From: Lamellibrachia columna
Taxonomy: Eukaryota > Annelida > Polychaeta > Sabellida > Siboglinidae
Length of the DNA: 64,000 nt
Direction: 5' to 3'
Assembly: GCA_963662155.1 (NCBI GenBank)
Contig: OY759271.1
Span: 17,343,084 to 17,407,083 of the forward strand
Under the pieces are notes generated by a model. It saw nothing but the letters and a program-made list of their open reading frames with translations, had not been told where the DNA came from and did no database searches. Shown here in pieces: positions 1 to 11,994 of the stretch. The position numbers were made by a program, and so were the translations under genes. Positions within the stretch are counted from its first letter, which is position 1; every line of letters begins with the position of its first letter.

Positions 1-718
1 TACCTATTCCGGCTAACGGACAATACTTTACAGCACCAAACTTCAAATCTCGTCCGTCCCAATGAACATCTTGGTTGGAGTAGTGCATAACGTTCTGCTG
101 TGTGTACGCCGCTTGTCCCACCACGTGTTCATAACAACTACAAGAATGTTTTCACTGGCATCGTCGATTACTCTAAACACCACAGGGCCTACTCTGGCTG
201 AGGTATTTTTAATTGTATATCCGTACGTAACCAAAGTGCTTTATTTGGACCAAATTATGACAGCTATTTTATTTGAATTATGGTGTGGCCATCCAATACA
301 GACAGTGGCGCATCTAGGATCTCGCAAAGGCCGGGGGGGGGGGGCAAGTCTAGTTATCCATGCTACCATGAAGGGGCGCAACGGAAAAATCCGGGGAAAA
401 AAGTAAGCCAAATGGGGGGCATGGCCCACTGGCCTCCCCCAAATACACCACTGAATGCAAAGCCCAACAAGCAAATTGCAGTTGTCTCTTGAGCGGTCAG
501 TGGTGGTAGGTCGTCATACAGTTATGCGTTGGTCACATGGTCCAACCATCTGACCTCCAGCACGCACAACAGCAGCCGGATGTAGCATCCATTTATCTCG
601 TTTTCAAAGTTGCGGGTGTCAGTGAAATTGATTATTCCTATCCACCAGGTACTGGGGTCGCGTTGTCGCCAGGTTTTGTCATTATGCTTTTTCACGGCCA
701 TCAAATCACGCTCTGTTA
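1..718. other. No recognisable gene
   Basis: The open frames here are at most 114 codons and match nothing I know. A G homopolymer lies near 333-343. The stretch may be relic repeat DNA. Confidence 0.4.
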
Positions 719-1350
719 ATTGTCAAGTACCGTCACTGCCTGTGAGTGGACCAAGTTCCGTCACTGCCTGTGAGGGATCAAGTTCCGTCACTGCCTGTGA
801 GTGGATCAAGTTCCGTCACTGCCTGTGAGTGGACCAAGTTCCGTCACTGCCTGTGAGGGATCAAGTTCCGTCACTGCCTGTGAGTGGATCAAGTTCCGTC
901 ACTGCCTGTGAGTGGACCAAGTTCCGTCACTGCCTGTGATGGATCAAGTTCCGTCACTGCCTGTGAGTGGATCAAGTTCCGTCACTGCCTGTGAGTGGAT
1001 CAAGTTCCGTCACTGCCTGTGAGTGGATCAAGTTCCGTCACTGCCTGTGAGGGATCAAGTTCCGTCACTGCTTGTGAGTGGATCAAGTTCCGTCACTGCC
1101 TGTGAGTAGATCAAGTTCCTTCACTGCCTGTGAGTGGATCAAGTTCCGTCACTGCCTGTGAGTGGATCAAGTTCCGTCACTGCCTGTGAGGGATCAAGTT
1201 CCGTCACTGCTTGTGAGTGGATCAAGTTCCGTCAATGCCTGTGAGTGGATCAAGTTCCGTCACTGCCTGTGAGTGGATCAAGTTCCGTCACTGCCTCTGA
1301 GTGGATCAAGTTCCGTCACTGCCTGTGAGGGATCAAGTTCCGTCACTGCC
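719..1350. repeat. 28 bp minisatellite, about 22 copies
   Basis: The unit reads roughly as GTGAGTGGATCAAGTTCCGT followed by CACTGCCT. A 27 bp variant lacks one base (GTGAGGGATC). The array abuts the next one without a gap. Confidence 0.95.
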
Positions 1351-1876
1351 TGTAACTAAATACTATGGTACTGCACCTGTCACTTAATACTGTGGTACTT
1401 TATCTGTCACTAAATACTGTTGTACTGCACCTGTCACTTAATACTGTGGTACTGCACCTGTTACTGAATACTGTGGTACATCACATGTCACTAAATACTG
1501 TGGCACTGCACCTGTCACTAAATACTGTGGTACTTTACTTGTCACTAAATACTGTGGTGCTGAACCTGTCACTAAATACTGTGGTACTTTACCTGTCACT
1601 AAATACTGTGGTACTGCACCTGTCACTAAATAATGTGGTACTTTACCTGTAACTAAATACTGTGGTACATCACATGTCACTAAATACTGTGGCGCTGCAC
1701 CTGTCACTAAATACTGTGGTACTGCACCTGTCACTAAATACTGTGGTACTGCACCTGTCACTAAATACTGTGGTACTGCACCTGTCACTAAATACTGTGG
1801 TACATCACATGTCACTAAATACTGTGGCACTGCACCTGTCACTAAATACTATGGTATTGCACCTGTCACAGAGACA
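1351..1876. repeat. 27 bp minisatellite, about 19 copies
   Basis: The unit is ACTAAATACTGTGGTACTGC plus ACCTGTC. Because 27 is divisible by three, both strands give spurious repetitive open frames. It begins at the last unit of the 28 bp array, and both units share a CCTGT(C/G)A core. Confidence 0.95.
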
Positions 1877-1984
1877 TGCTTCAATGATTTAAATATGCTA
1901 TTCCATTTTATGTACCGATATATGTACTGGTAATGCTAGTTTAATTGTAGCTAATCCCAAACACTAAATAATCAATGAATAGCT

Positions 1985-2585
1985 TTGATAGCTGTACACA
2001 GGATCTGCGCTGTTAAATTAAAACTGACAGAAGGCAGTAGAACCAGAGGGCACAAAGCAGAACTAGTTAAGGAACAGTGTAGGTCGGATATGAGAAAGTA
2101 CTCTTTCTTGTACAGGACGATGCACGAACGCAACACAGTATTTAATGATTGTGTTAATGCTAGCATTGTAAATGAGTTTAAAATAAAATTTACAGATGTC
2201 TGATAAAGGCGGGTTATACATAGATGAACAATTGTTGAACTCTTGATAAGCCAATGGCTTCCTTGTCCACCTGCCTTGCCACTGTAACTTTGGATGGCAG
2301 CCTAGTTAAATCCTTGTTAAAATACAGACTGGCGTTGAACAATTTAGTGAGGTCAGCTATTATAGAACCGATTCACGTAGGAAACAAACGCATCAACATT
2401 ATGGTGCAAACTACGTATTAATATAATATATATATATATTTATATATATATATATATTTTTCTCACTACATGTACCTCTATTGTTCATCATGTGTGTATA
2501 TGTATGTTTTTTTTAACCTGTATGTATTTATAATATTATGGGCTCTTGCCTGAAATAAAACATTATTATTATTATTATTATTATT
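1985..2585 (+). mobile_element. 5'-truncated CR1-like LINE, 3' end only
   Basis: The frame at about 2030-2203 encodes the C-terminal tail of a LINE ORF2 (SRTRGHKAELVKEQC). It resembles the end of the full-length element at 25-28.7 kb. The 3' UTR motif TTGATAAGCCAATGGCTTCC is also shared. The copy ends in AATAAAACATT and an (ATT)n tail, as expected for a 5'-truncated LINE insertion. Confidence 0.85.
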
Positions 2586-2911
2586 AAAACTGTGTTGCTT
2601 TGCCTTTGATCAAGAGATTTGTTGACTGTTTGAAAACACGGAGTTATCAATAAGCCAGTAGGCCCTACATGTCTGATTAATATATTATCAAAAGCCAAAC
2701 TACCTCATTTCGTAGGTTTGTTTATATTACAAATGAAATTAGGAACTTAAAAATAGGTTCGGGAACAAGGCTACGACACCACTTCATCTCACAAATTACC
2801 GTCAATACAAAGCAATGCGCGAAAACTGTTGGTTTCTATGACAATCTGTGACGCGTTTCTACGTAACGTTTACCGGTGTACGTAGAATATATCTCGAACA
2901 AAACCGTTAAA

Positions 2912-2987
2912 ATGGGCAAAAATAAGAATAACAATTCAAGTAAAGAGACGGAAAGACCAAGAAAAAGACAACGAGTAAGACAACAAG
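2912..2987 (+). other. Candidate short coding exon, function unknown
   Basis: An ATG at 2912 in good context (AAAATGG) opens a very basic stretch ending PRKRQRVRQQ, like a nuclear localisation signal. Possible donors (AAG|GTCGGT, G|GTATGG) follow. The frame closes soon after. No downstream exon was found and a Penelope-like element starts about 80 bp later, so it could be a host first exon or chance. Confidence 0.2.
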
Positions 2988-3069
2988 GTCGGTATGGGGG
3001 GCACTTTATTTTATATAATTTTGTATAAATTCGTTAGTGGGTTATTCTTTATTAAATGATGAAAGGGAG

Positions 3070-3271
3070 AATCAAATAACTTTCATTTTACATATCCAAG
3101 GTGTGTTTAGTTTACCTGGTAGAGGCTTTCATCAACGTGTCACGTTGATTTCATCAGTACCTATGACGCTTGATGACGTCATCGTACACGTGAGGCAGTT
3201 CATAATTGCCCTCGTCTCTGTTGATGGGTGTTGTAGTTTTTCTGATCCAGATGACTTCTTTGATGTGCCGG
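3070..3271 (-). repeat. Left inverted copy of the PLE 3' end
   Basis: The reverse complement of this stretch matches 5144-5345 almost base for base, including the last codons of the endonuclease frame and the hammerhead-like motif. It therefore contains a spurious antisense frame of the endonuclease C-terminus. Confidence 0.92.
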
Positions 3272-3453
3272 AACCCAGCTGAAAAGGTGGGTGATAAACC
3301 TGTCCAAATACAAACTGTCCGGGAACCAGAATAAGATATTAGCGAAGGGGTTAAATTACGCAGTAACGCCAGAGAAAATACCGACCGAGGAGTTCGTCGT
3401 AGCGGCAGAACAAGCAACATGGAGCCTACCACAAGAACAAAAAGACAAACTTC

Positions 3454-4638
3454 GTGCAGACATCACGGGAAGTCGGCAAAAGTTCCAAAACAAAATATAA
3501 CCAGACAGCTTTAAAAGGGCTACAGAAAGAAAAGTCCATCACCATACTCCCTGCGGACAAGGGAAAGGCCACAGTCATCATGGAAACGAGAGAATACCAA
3601 GAAAAAATGAAAGAAACGTTAAATGACGAAGCGACGTATGAGAAGTTAAAGAAGGATCCGACCAAGAAATATAAGGCAGAACTCATCAGAATGGTAAATT
3701 CCTTGGAGAAGGAGGGGAAGATCACCAAAGATCAGTATTGGTACTTGTATCCCACGCTAGAAAAAGTACCACGGATGTATGGATCACCAAAAATCCATAA
3801 GGAGGCAGTGCCACTCAGACCAATTGTTGACTACACACAGACAATAGCATACAGAGTATCCAGGGAATTGGCCAACATACTACAACAACTTGTTGGAAAA
3901 ACAGAACACCACACAGAAAACTCACAAGAACTGGTGAAGGAGATGACAAAGCTGACAGTAGAAAAAGGAGAATCATTTGTGTCATATGATGTTGTGTCGC
4001 TGTTCACGAAGACCCCGATCAAAGAAGCGTGCGAAATCATTAGAAAAAGGCTAGAGAATGACAAGACACTAAAGAAGAGAACAAACCTAAATGTAGACGA
4101 CATCATGGAGTTGTTGAAATTTGTCCTGGAGACGACATACTTCAGATTTGAAGGAGAAATTTACCAGCAGAAATTTGGAGTAGCCATGGGCAGTCCGGTA
4201 TCCCCCATTGTTGTCAACTTGTACATGGAGGACCTGGAGCAGAAAATAATAGCAACAGCACCGGTAGATTGCCAACCGAGAAACTGGAAACGATATGTGG
4301 ACGATGTAATTTGCCTGGTACACACGGGAAAGGCAAAGAAATTACAACAACACATGAACACTGTAGACCCCACAGGGAGCATCATTTTCACGCGGGAAGA
4401 TGAAGAGAACAACAGCATGCCCTTCCTGGATGCCAAGTTCACCAGAAAGGAAGATAGCAGTGTGAGGTGTACAGTGTACAGTAAGAAGACACACACCGAC
4501 CAATACTTGAACTTTGCGTCCCACCACCCCAAACATCAGAAGTTAGGAGTGGTCAGAACCCTTATGCACAGGTGTGAGACGATAACTTCAGAGGAGGAGG
4601 ACAAGAAGGAAGAGGTGAACACTAGAGAGAAGCTCTAA
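3454..4638 (+). pseudogene. PLE reverse transcriptase, frameshifted
   Basis: The 394-codon block carries PLE RT motifs: SYDVVSLFTKTPI with the first catalytic Asp, GVAMGSPVSPIVVNLYM, and KRYVDDV with the catalytic Asp pair. An N-terminal PLE segment (VINLSKYKLSG and onward) sits upstream in another frame at about 3291-3455, so a frameshift lies near 3455-3490. A second frameshift near 4610-4630 separates the RT from the endonuclease. The RT would copy element RNA primed at a nicked target. The intact motifs suggest decay is fairly recent. Confidence 0.88.
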
Positions 4639-4664
4639 GGGTAAGTGGCTATCCGTCCTGGGCC

Positions 4665-5261
4665 TTGAACAAGGTGACAAATAGCTGTAAGAAGAAAAAG
4701 AACAAGAACAAAACAAATGACAGAAATTACAGGAGCCAAGTAGTCATCCCACACGTAGAGGGGGTCTCAGAGAGAGTACACCGAGTACTGAAGAAATATG
4801 GAGTAGCAACAACTATGCGTCCCCACACCACCCTCAGGCGCTTGTTGGTACATCCCAAAGACAAAGTAGAGCTAGAAGAACAGGGTGAACTGGTGTACCA
4901 AATACCATGCAAGAACTGTGGTGCTGAGTACATTGGGGAGACAGGAAGACTACTAAAAACACGACTGGAGGAACACAGAAAGGATGTAGACAACACGAAA
5001 AAAGAGAAATACACAAGGAGCGGGAAAAAAAGATTTATGTCTACCATCAATAAATCCGCCCTTACAGACCATGCAACAACTGAAAACCACATCATAGACT
5101 GGGAGGGAGTGAACATTGTAGACAAGGAACCCAACCGAAGAATCCGGCACATCAAAGAAGCCATCTGGATCAGAAAAACTACAACACCCATCAACAGAGA
5201 CGAGGGCAATTATGAACTGCCTCACGTGTACGATGACGTCATCAAGCGTCATAGGTACTGA
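4665..5261 (+). pseudogene. PLE GIY-YIG endonuclease domain
   Basis: This frame continues the polyprotein after a frameshift; coding similarity begins slightly upstream of 4665, in the stretch reading ALRVSGYPSWAL. A cysteine-containing run (IPCKNCGAEYIGETGR) holds the YIG half of the motif, followed by the expected Arg and Glu region (TRLEEHRKD). A Lys-rich linker precedes it. In intact PLEs this domain nicks the target DNA. Here it is cut off from the RT and so is a relic. Confidence 0.88.
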
Positions 5262-5345
5262 TGAAATCAACGTGACACGTTGCTGAAAGCCTCTACCAGG
5301 TAAACTAAAGACATCTTGGATATGTAAAATGAAAGTTATTTGATT
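5144..5345 (+). repeat. Right terminal copy of the PLE inverted repeat
   Basis: This is the 3' end of the element, paired with 3070-3271 in inverted orientation. The pair could form a ~200 bp stem around the whole element. Confidence 0.92.
5240..5312 (+). ncRNA. Hammerhead-ribozyme-like motif in the PLE end
   Basis: CTGATGA (5258-5264) is followed by a stem-loop (CAACGT, loop GAC, ACGTTG), then GAAA (5285-5288) and CCT...AGGTA. This order matches the hammerhead core: CUGAUGA, stem II, GAAA, short stem III, UH. PLEs are reported to carry hammerheads. In the left inverted copy (about 3110-3175, minus strand) stem II is longer. The G after GAAA and an extra A after CTGATGA do not fit perfectly, and I could not settle stem I or the cleavage site. 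Confidence 0.4.
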
Positions 5346-5791
5346 TGAAAATGAACTATCCTGAAGAATGTTCAGTAAGATGAAAGGGAAACCATTTGTA
5401 GAAATCTTGCTGGTACTCCGAAATTCAATAAGAGCATAACAAAACTGACCTTTATAAGCCGTGTTATTGCAATACAGATAAACAGCCACAATTCAATGTA
5501 GTCTGATCTTCCACGAAGGACTTGGCTTCGTTGACACGGGCGTCGGTGACTCTGATTGTAGTGACGTCATCGTGGTTGGTTATTTACTACATTTCATAGA
5601 CCGTTTCCACAGGTGTCAACATCTGTTCGTGGAAAAGCGGGAAAGTGCTCATGGAAAAGCGGGAAACACCCGCCTCCAATCCACAGTTGTTGTTGTCGCT
5701 GTGTGCCGCTGTGTGTCGCTGTGTGCCGTTCTTGTTCGCGGTCAACGCACAGGAGAGAAAATGTGAAATCATATGAGACCAAAGAAATAAC

Positions 5792-8700
5792 ATATGCCTA
5801 GAATGGCCTCGTGTGCCTAGAATGGCCTCGTGTGCCTAGAATGGCCTCGTGTGCCTAGAATGGCCTCGTGTGCCTAGAATGGCCTCGTGTGCCTAGAATG
5901 GCCTCGTGTGCCTAGAATGCACTCGTGTGCCTAGAATGGCCTCGTGTGCCTAGAATGGTCTCGTGTGCCTAGAATGGTCTCGTGTGCCTAGAATGGCCTC
6001 GTGTGCCTAGAATGGCCTCGTGTGCCTAGAATGGCCTCGTGTGCCTAGAATGGCCTCGTGTGCCTAGGATGCACTCGTGTGCCTAGAATGCACTCGTGTG
6101 CCTAGAATGGCCTCGTGTGCCTAGAATGACCTGGTGTGCCTAGAATGGCCTCGTGTGCCTAGAATGCACTCGTGTGCCTAGAATGGCCTCGTGTGCCTAG
6201 AATGGCCTCGTGTGCCTAGAATGGTCTCGTGTGCCTAGAATGGTCTGGTGTGCCTAGAATGGCCTCGTGTGCCTAGAATGGTTTCGTGTGCCTAGAATGG
6301 TCTCGTGTGCCTAGAATGGCCTTGTGTGCTTAGAATGGTCTCGTGTGCCTAGAATGGCCTTGTGTGCTTAGAATGCCCTTGTGTGCCTAGAATGGTCTCG
6401 TGTGCCTAGAATGGTCTCGTGTGCCTAGAATGGCCTTGTGTGCCTAGAATGGTCTCGTGTGCCTAGAATGGTCTCGTGTGCCTAGAATGGTCTCGTGTGC
6501 TTAGAATGGCCTTGTGTGCTTAGAATGCCCTTGTGTGCCTAGAATGGTCTCGTGTGCCTAGAATGGCCTTGTGTGCTTAGAATGGTCTCGTGTGCCTAGA
6601 ATGGCCTTGTGTGCTTAGAATGGTCTCGTGTGCCTAGAATGGCCTTGTGTGCTTAGAATGGTCTCGTGTGCCTAGAATGGCCTTGTGTGCTTAGAATGGT
6701 CTCGTGTGTCTAGAATGGCCTCGTGTGCCTAGAATGGTCTCGTGTGCCTAGAATGGTCTCGTGTGCCTAGAATGGTCTCGTGTGCCTAGAATGGCCTCGT
6801 GTGCTTAGAATGGTCTCGTGTGCCTAGAATGGCCTCGTGTGCCTAGAATGGTCTATTGTGCCTAGAATGGCCTCGTGTGCCTAGAATGGTCTCGTGTGCC
6901 TAGAATGGTCTCGTGTGCCTAGAATGGCTTTGTGTGCTTAGAATGGTCTCGTGTGCCTAGAATGGTCTCGTGTGCCTAGAATGGCCTCGTGTGCTTAGAA
7001 TGGTCTCGTGTGCCTAGAATGGCCTTGTGTGCTTAGAATGGTCTCGTGTGCCTAGAATGGCCTCGTGTGCCTAGAATGGCCTCGTGTGCCTAGAATGGCC
7101 TCGTGTGCCTAGAATGGTCTCGTGTGCCTAGAATGGCCTCGTGTGCCTAGAATGGTCTCGTGTGCCTAGAATGGTCTCGTGTGCCTAGAATGGCCTCGTG
7201 TGCCTAGAATGGTCTCGTGTGCCTAGAATGGCCTTGTGTGCTTAGAATGGTCTCGTGTGCCTAGAATGGCCTCGTGTGCCTAGAATGGTCTCGTGTGCCT
7301 AGAATGGTCTCGTGTGCCTAGAATGGCCTTGTGTGCTTAGAATGGTCTCGTGTGCCTAGAATGGCCTTGTGTGCTTAGAATGCCCATGTGTGCCTAGAAT
7401 GGTCTCGTGTGCCTAGAATGGTCTCGTGTGCCTAGAATGGCCTTGTGTGCCTAGAATGGTCTCGTGTGCCTAGAATGGCCTTGTGTGCCTAGAATGGTCT
7501 CGTGTGCCTATAATGGCCTTGTGTGCTTAGAATGCCCTTGTGTGCCTAGAATGGTCTTGTGTGCCTAGAATGGCCTTGTGTGCTTAGAATGGTCTCGTGT
7601 GCCTAGAATGGCCTTGTGTGCTTAGAATGGTCTCGTGTGCCTAGAATGGCCTTGTGTGCTTAGAATGGTCTCGTGTGCCTAGAATGGCCTTGTGTGCTTA
7701 GAATGGTCTCGTGTGCCTAGAATGGCCTCGTGTGCCTAGAATGGTCTCGTGTGCCTAGAATGGTCTCGTGTGCCTAGAATGGCCTTGTGTGCTTAGAATG
7801 GTCTCGTGTGCCTAGAATGGCCTCGTGTGCCTAGAATGGTCTCGTGTGCCTAGAATGGCCTCGTGTGCCTAGAATGGCCTCGTGTGTCTAGAATGGTCTC
7901 GTGTGCCTAGAATGGCCTCGTGTGCCTAGAATGGTCTCGTGTGCCTAGAATGGCCTCGTGTGCTTAGAATGGTCTCGTGTGCCTAGAATGGTCTCGTGTG
8001 CCTAGAATGGCTTTGTGTGCTTAGAATGGTCTCATGTGCCTAGAATGGCCTTGTGTGCTTAGAATGCCCCCGTGTGCCTAGAATGCCCTCGTGTGCCTAG
8101 AATGGCCTCGTGTGTCTAGAATGGTCTTGTGTGCCTAGAATGGCCTTGTGTGCTTAGAATGGTCTCTTGTGCCTAGAATGGCCTTGTGTGCTTAGAATGG
8201 TCTCGTGTGCCTAGAATGGCCTTGTGTGCTTAGAATGGTCTCGTGTGCCTAGAATGGCCTTGTGTGCTTAGAATGGTCTCGTGTGCCTAGAATGGCCTCG
8301 TGTGCCTAGAATGGTCTCGTGTGCCTAGAATGGTCTCGTGTGCCTAGAATGGCCTTGTGTGCTTAGAATGGTCTCGTGTGCCTAGAATGGCCTCGTGTGC
8401 CTAGAATGGTCTCGTGTGCCTAGAATGGCCTCGTGTGCCTAGAATGGCCTCGTGTGTCTAGAATGGTCTCGTGTGCCTAGAATGGCCTCGTGTGCCTAGA
8501 ATGGTCTCGTGTGCCTAGAATGGCCTCGTGTGCTTAGAATGGTCTCGTGTGCCTAGAATGGTCTCGTGTGCCTAGAATGGCTTTGTGTGCTTAGAATGGT
8601 CTCGTGTGCCTAGAATGGCCTTGTGTGCTTAGAATGCCCCCGTGTGCCTAGAATGCCCTCGTGTGCCTAGAATGGCCTCGTGTGCTTAGAATGGCCTCGT

Positions 8701-8952
8701 GTGCCTATAATGGCCTCGTGTGCTTAGAATGGCCTCGTGTGTCTAGAATGCCCTCGTGTGCCTAGAATGCCCTCGTGTGCCTAGAATGGCCTCGTGTGCT
8801 TAGAATGACCTTGTGTGCCTAGAATGGCCTCGTGTGCTTAGAATGCCCTCGTGTGCCTAGAATGGCCTCGTGTGCTTAGAATGGCCTCGTGTGCCTAGAA
8901 TGCCCTAGTGTGCCTAGAATGCCCTCGTGTGCCTAGAATGGCCTCGTGTGCA
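5792..8952. repeat. 19 bp satellite array, about 166 copies
   Basis: The unit is GTGTGCCTAGAATGGCCTC, with C/T variants at a few sites. Every frame has stops through CCTAGA or CTTAGA. Blocks at about 7560-8090 and 8130-8660 repeat each other with a 570 bp (30-unit) period, so the array has higher-order structure. Confidence 0.97.
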
Positions 8953-8989
8953 TCAAATAGATCGATATTTGCATGAGTTTTTATTGTTG

Positions 8990-9289
8990 AAAATACAAAA
9001 AGCGGGACATTTCGCCCAAAAAGCGGGAACAAGGGGGAAAACGGCATGTCCCGCCCGAAAGCGGTAGTGTTGACACTTGTGCGTTTCATCCCGACTGACT
9101 TCGTCGGGAACTGCTTACATGAACCTCCCATCTCCCACCTGTTTGTGGGGTCAATCTCCCACCTCCCGCCATGTTTTAAGGATCAACCTCCCACTTCTAG
9201 TTCCCTCTCAGACTTCATGGATAGCGCATTTAGACTGACTTGCCGTCTGTTTCTATTTGCAGTTCCGTTGGACGAGACTGAAATGCGAA

Positions 9290-9292
<3 letters not shown>
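8990..9292 (+). promoter_or_regulatory. Possible BAF promoter and 5' UTR region
   Basis: Between the 19 bp array and the BAF start codon lie two GCGGGA motifs and TTTCGCCC, which resemble E2F-type sites. A TTGCAG acceptor at about 9257-9262 suggests that a short exon (9263-9292) follows an upstream non-coding exon. No TATA box is evident. This is inference from motifs only. Confidence 0.3.
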
Positions 9293-10357
<1,065 letters not shown>

Positions 10358-10521
10358 GTGACATCACCGATGACGTCAATGATGACGTCACATCCCCCAG
10401 CTGCAGAGTTTGTGCAGTCAAGTGTACTGATTGTTGACGGGTTGCGTGTGTTATGCTCTCACCTGATGTGTCGACAGAGAGCTCAGCCATATCGATCTTT
10501 TGATAGACGGTAGACAACTGT

Positions 10522-10593
10522 AATAAACGATGTCTCATTCGACTACGGTTCGACTGTCTGGATATGTCTCCTGTGATTCAATTATTCAATAAA
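10522..10593 (+). terminator. BAF polyadenylation signals
   Basis: AATAAA hexamers occur at 10522-10527 and 10588-10593, 165-235 bp after the stop codon. Which one is used cannot be told. Confidence 0.55.
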
Positions 10594-10599
10594 AGCTTA

Positions 10600-11990
10600 C
10601 CTGTTGAAACTACCCCAACTCACGTAGTTATATTGGACCTGGACAACAATGTCACATCCATATTGATCCATATTTAACCCGGAGAAGGATTCTTTATGGT
10701 GATGGGCAACAAATGTTCCCAGAGGCTTTTCTTTTAAACTTGACATTTTACTGAAAGTAAAACAAGTCTGGGGTAATTGTTTGGACCTTTTAGAAGTAGC
10801 TCAGTGGATTTGACAGGGGTACGAACAATTCCCTTAAACACCCTCTAAAGCCGGCATTGTCACACATTCATTCTCACACTCTTATCCATCATTTTATCAC
10901 CACTTCCAATTGAACATGTAAACATGTTATACGCGAAGAATTCCATCCTTCCGTCCGTACATACGTAACAAATAAAACATGCATACATACATACATACAT
11001 ACATACATACATACATACATACATACATACATACATACATACATACATACATACATACATACATACATACCGACATATTATGCTGGTAACACGTCTTCCA
11101 CAAATCTTGTTTAGCTCATAGCATCACTATGAAACTGTAAACATGCATTTAATAAATTATTGCTCTCTGTGGTACGATCAATCACAAACTGGTGGTACAT
11201 TACATCCATGGATTGTTATTAATATTTCTTTTAAATTGTTACAATAATAACACAAAATTATTGAACATTTATGACAACTCGATGACGTTAATGAAAAAGT
11301 CAGCTATGAGTCATCTGGCTGAAATGAAAGAAACAACGAGTTAAAACCCCCTTTGTGTGGCGAAGACCTCGGGAGGTGCTCGATAAAACCCACTGCTCGA
11401 AGGGGTACTCCGTCTTAATAATGTACACTAGTATTAAATATAACATGTTGCCCAGGCTTCTCTGGTTGTTAGCCAATAATACACGTTGATGGATCGATAA
11501 CACTGACAAATTTCAAACCGGTATATATAATAATTCAATATGACAATCAGTACATTCGATAGAGAGTCTATTGTTTACAGTTTACGTTTTAGACACTACC
11601 ACAATATTCTGGGAGTAGTGCATTGAGCGTTCCGAAAAGGCATTCCAATAGTAAAAAGGTTCAATGTTAGTAAATAAGGTAATTCATTTTATGTATTGCT
11701 TAGATTACATCTAACTATCCACGAAGGCTCCATTTGATGGTAGTTGTGTGGGAAGATGGGTTATCGATCACAAACACGCGTAGTCAGAATGACCACAGAT
11801 AAGGACCAGGAGTAATGCATTTCAGTTTGTAAGTTTAATGTGTGCCTGTCGTTGAGTGACCTCACTCAACGGTAGGCTCCTGAAGGTTCGTGCCAATGAA
11901 TACAAAATACTCATAATTCATATATACTACAAAACAGGTTGGGGCTGTGTTTGTGTGTTTGTTTGTTTGTTCACATCCCAGATAGATTCG
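10600..11990. other. Intergenic stretch without a recognised gene
   Basis: Apart from the (ATAC)n tract at 10980-11070 I see only AT-rich unique sequence with frames under 70 codons. Confidence 0.45.
10980..11070. repeat. (CATA)n microsatellite
   Basis: About 22 copies of CATA. Confidence 0.98.
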
Positions 11991-11994
11991 CGTG

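Larger units (their letters stand above)
3070..5345 (+). mobile_element. Penelope-like element (PLE), decayed, with inverted terminal copies
   Basis: The element encodes a reverse transcriptase followed by a GIY-YIG endonuclease, the order that defines endonuclease-bearing PLEs. The 3' end (5144-5345) is repeated in inverted orientation at the 5' side (3070-3271) with high identity. PLEs are known to carry such partial flanking copies. At least two frameshifts separate the coding blocks, so this copy is not functional as read. Confidence 0.9.

Noticed and set aside
1438..1892. Proteins reading VPQYLVTGA or LSLNTVVLH
   Set aside because: Both strands of a 27 bp minisatellite give such frames. 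No host evidence.
3037..3282. Short plus-strand gene at the left of the PLE
   Set aside because: It is the antisense of the inverted copy of the PLE 3' end.
5792..8952. CRISPR-like array
   Set aside because: The units are contiguous 19-mers without unique spacers, and the surrounding genes are spliced animal genes.
10790..10860. tRNA-like AGTAGCTCAGTGGA near 10795
   Set aside because: A lone A-box-like match with no B box or cloverleaf.
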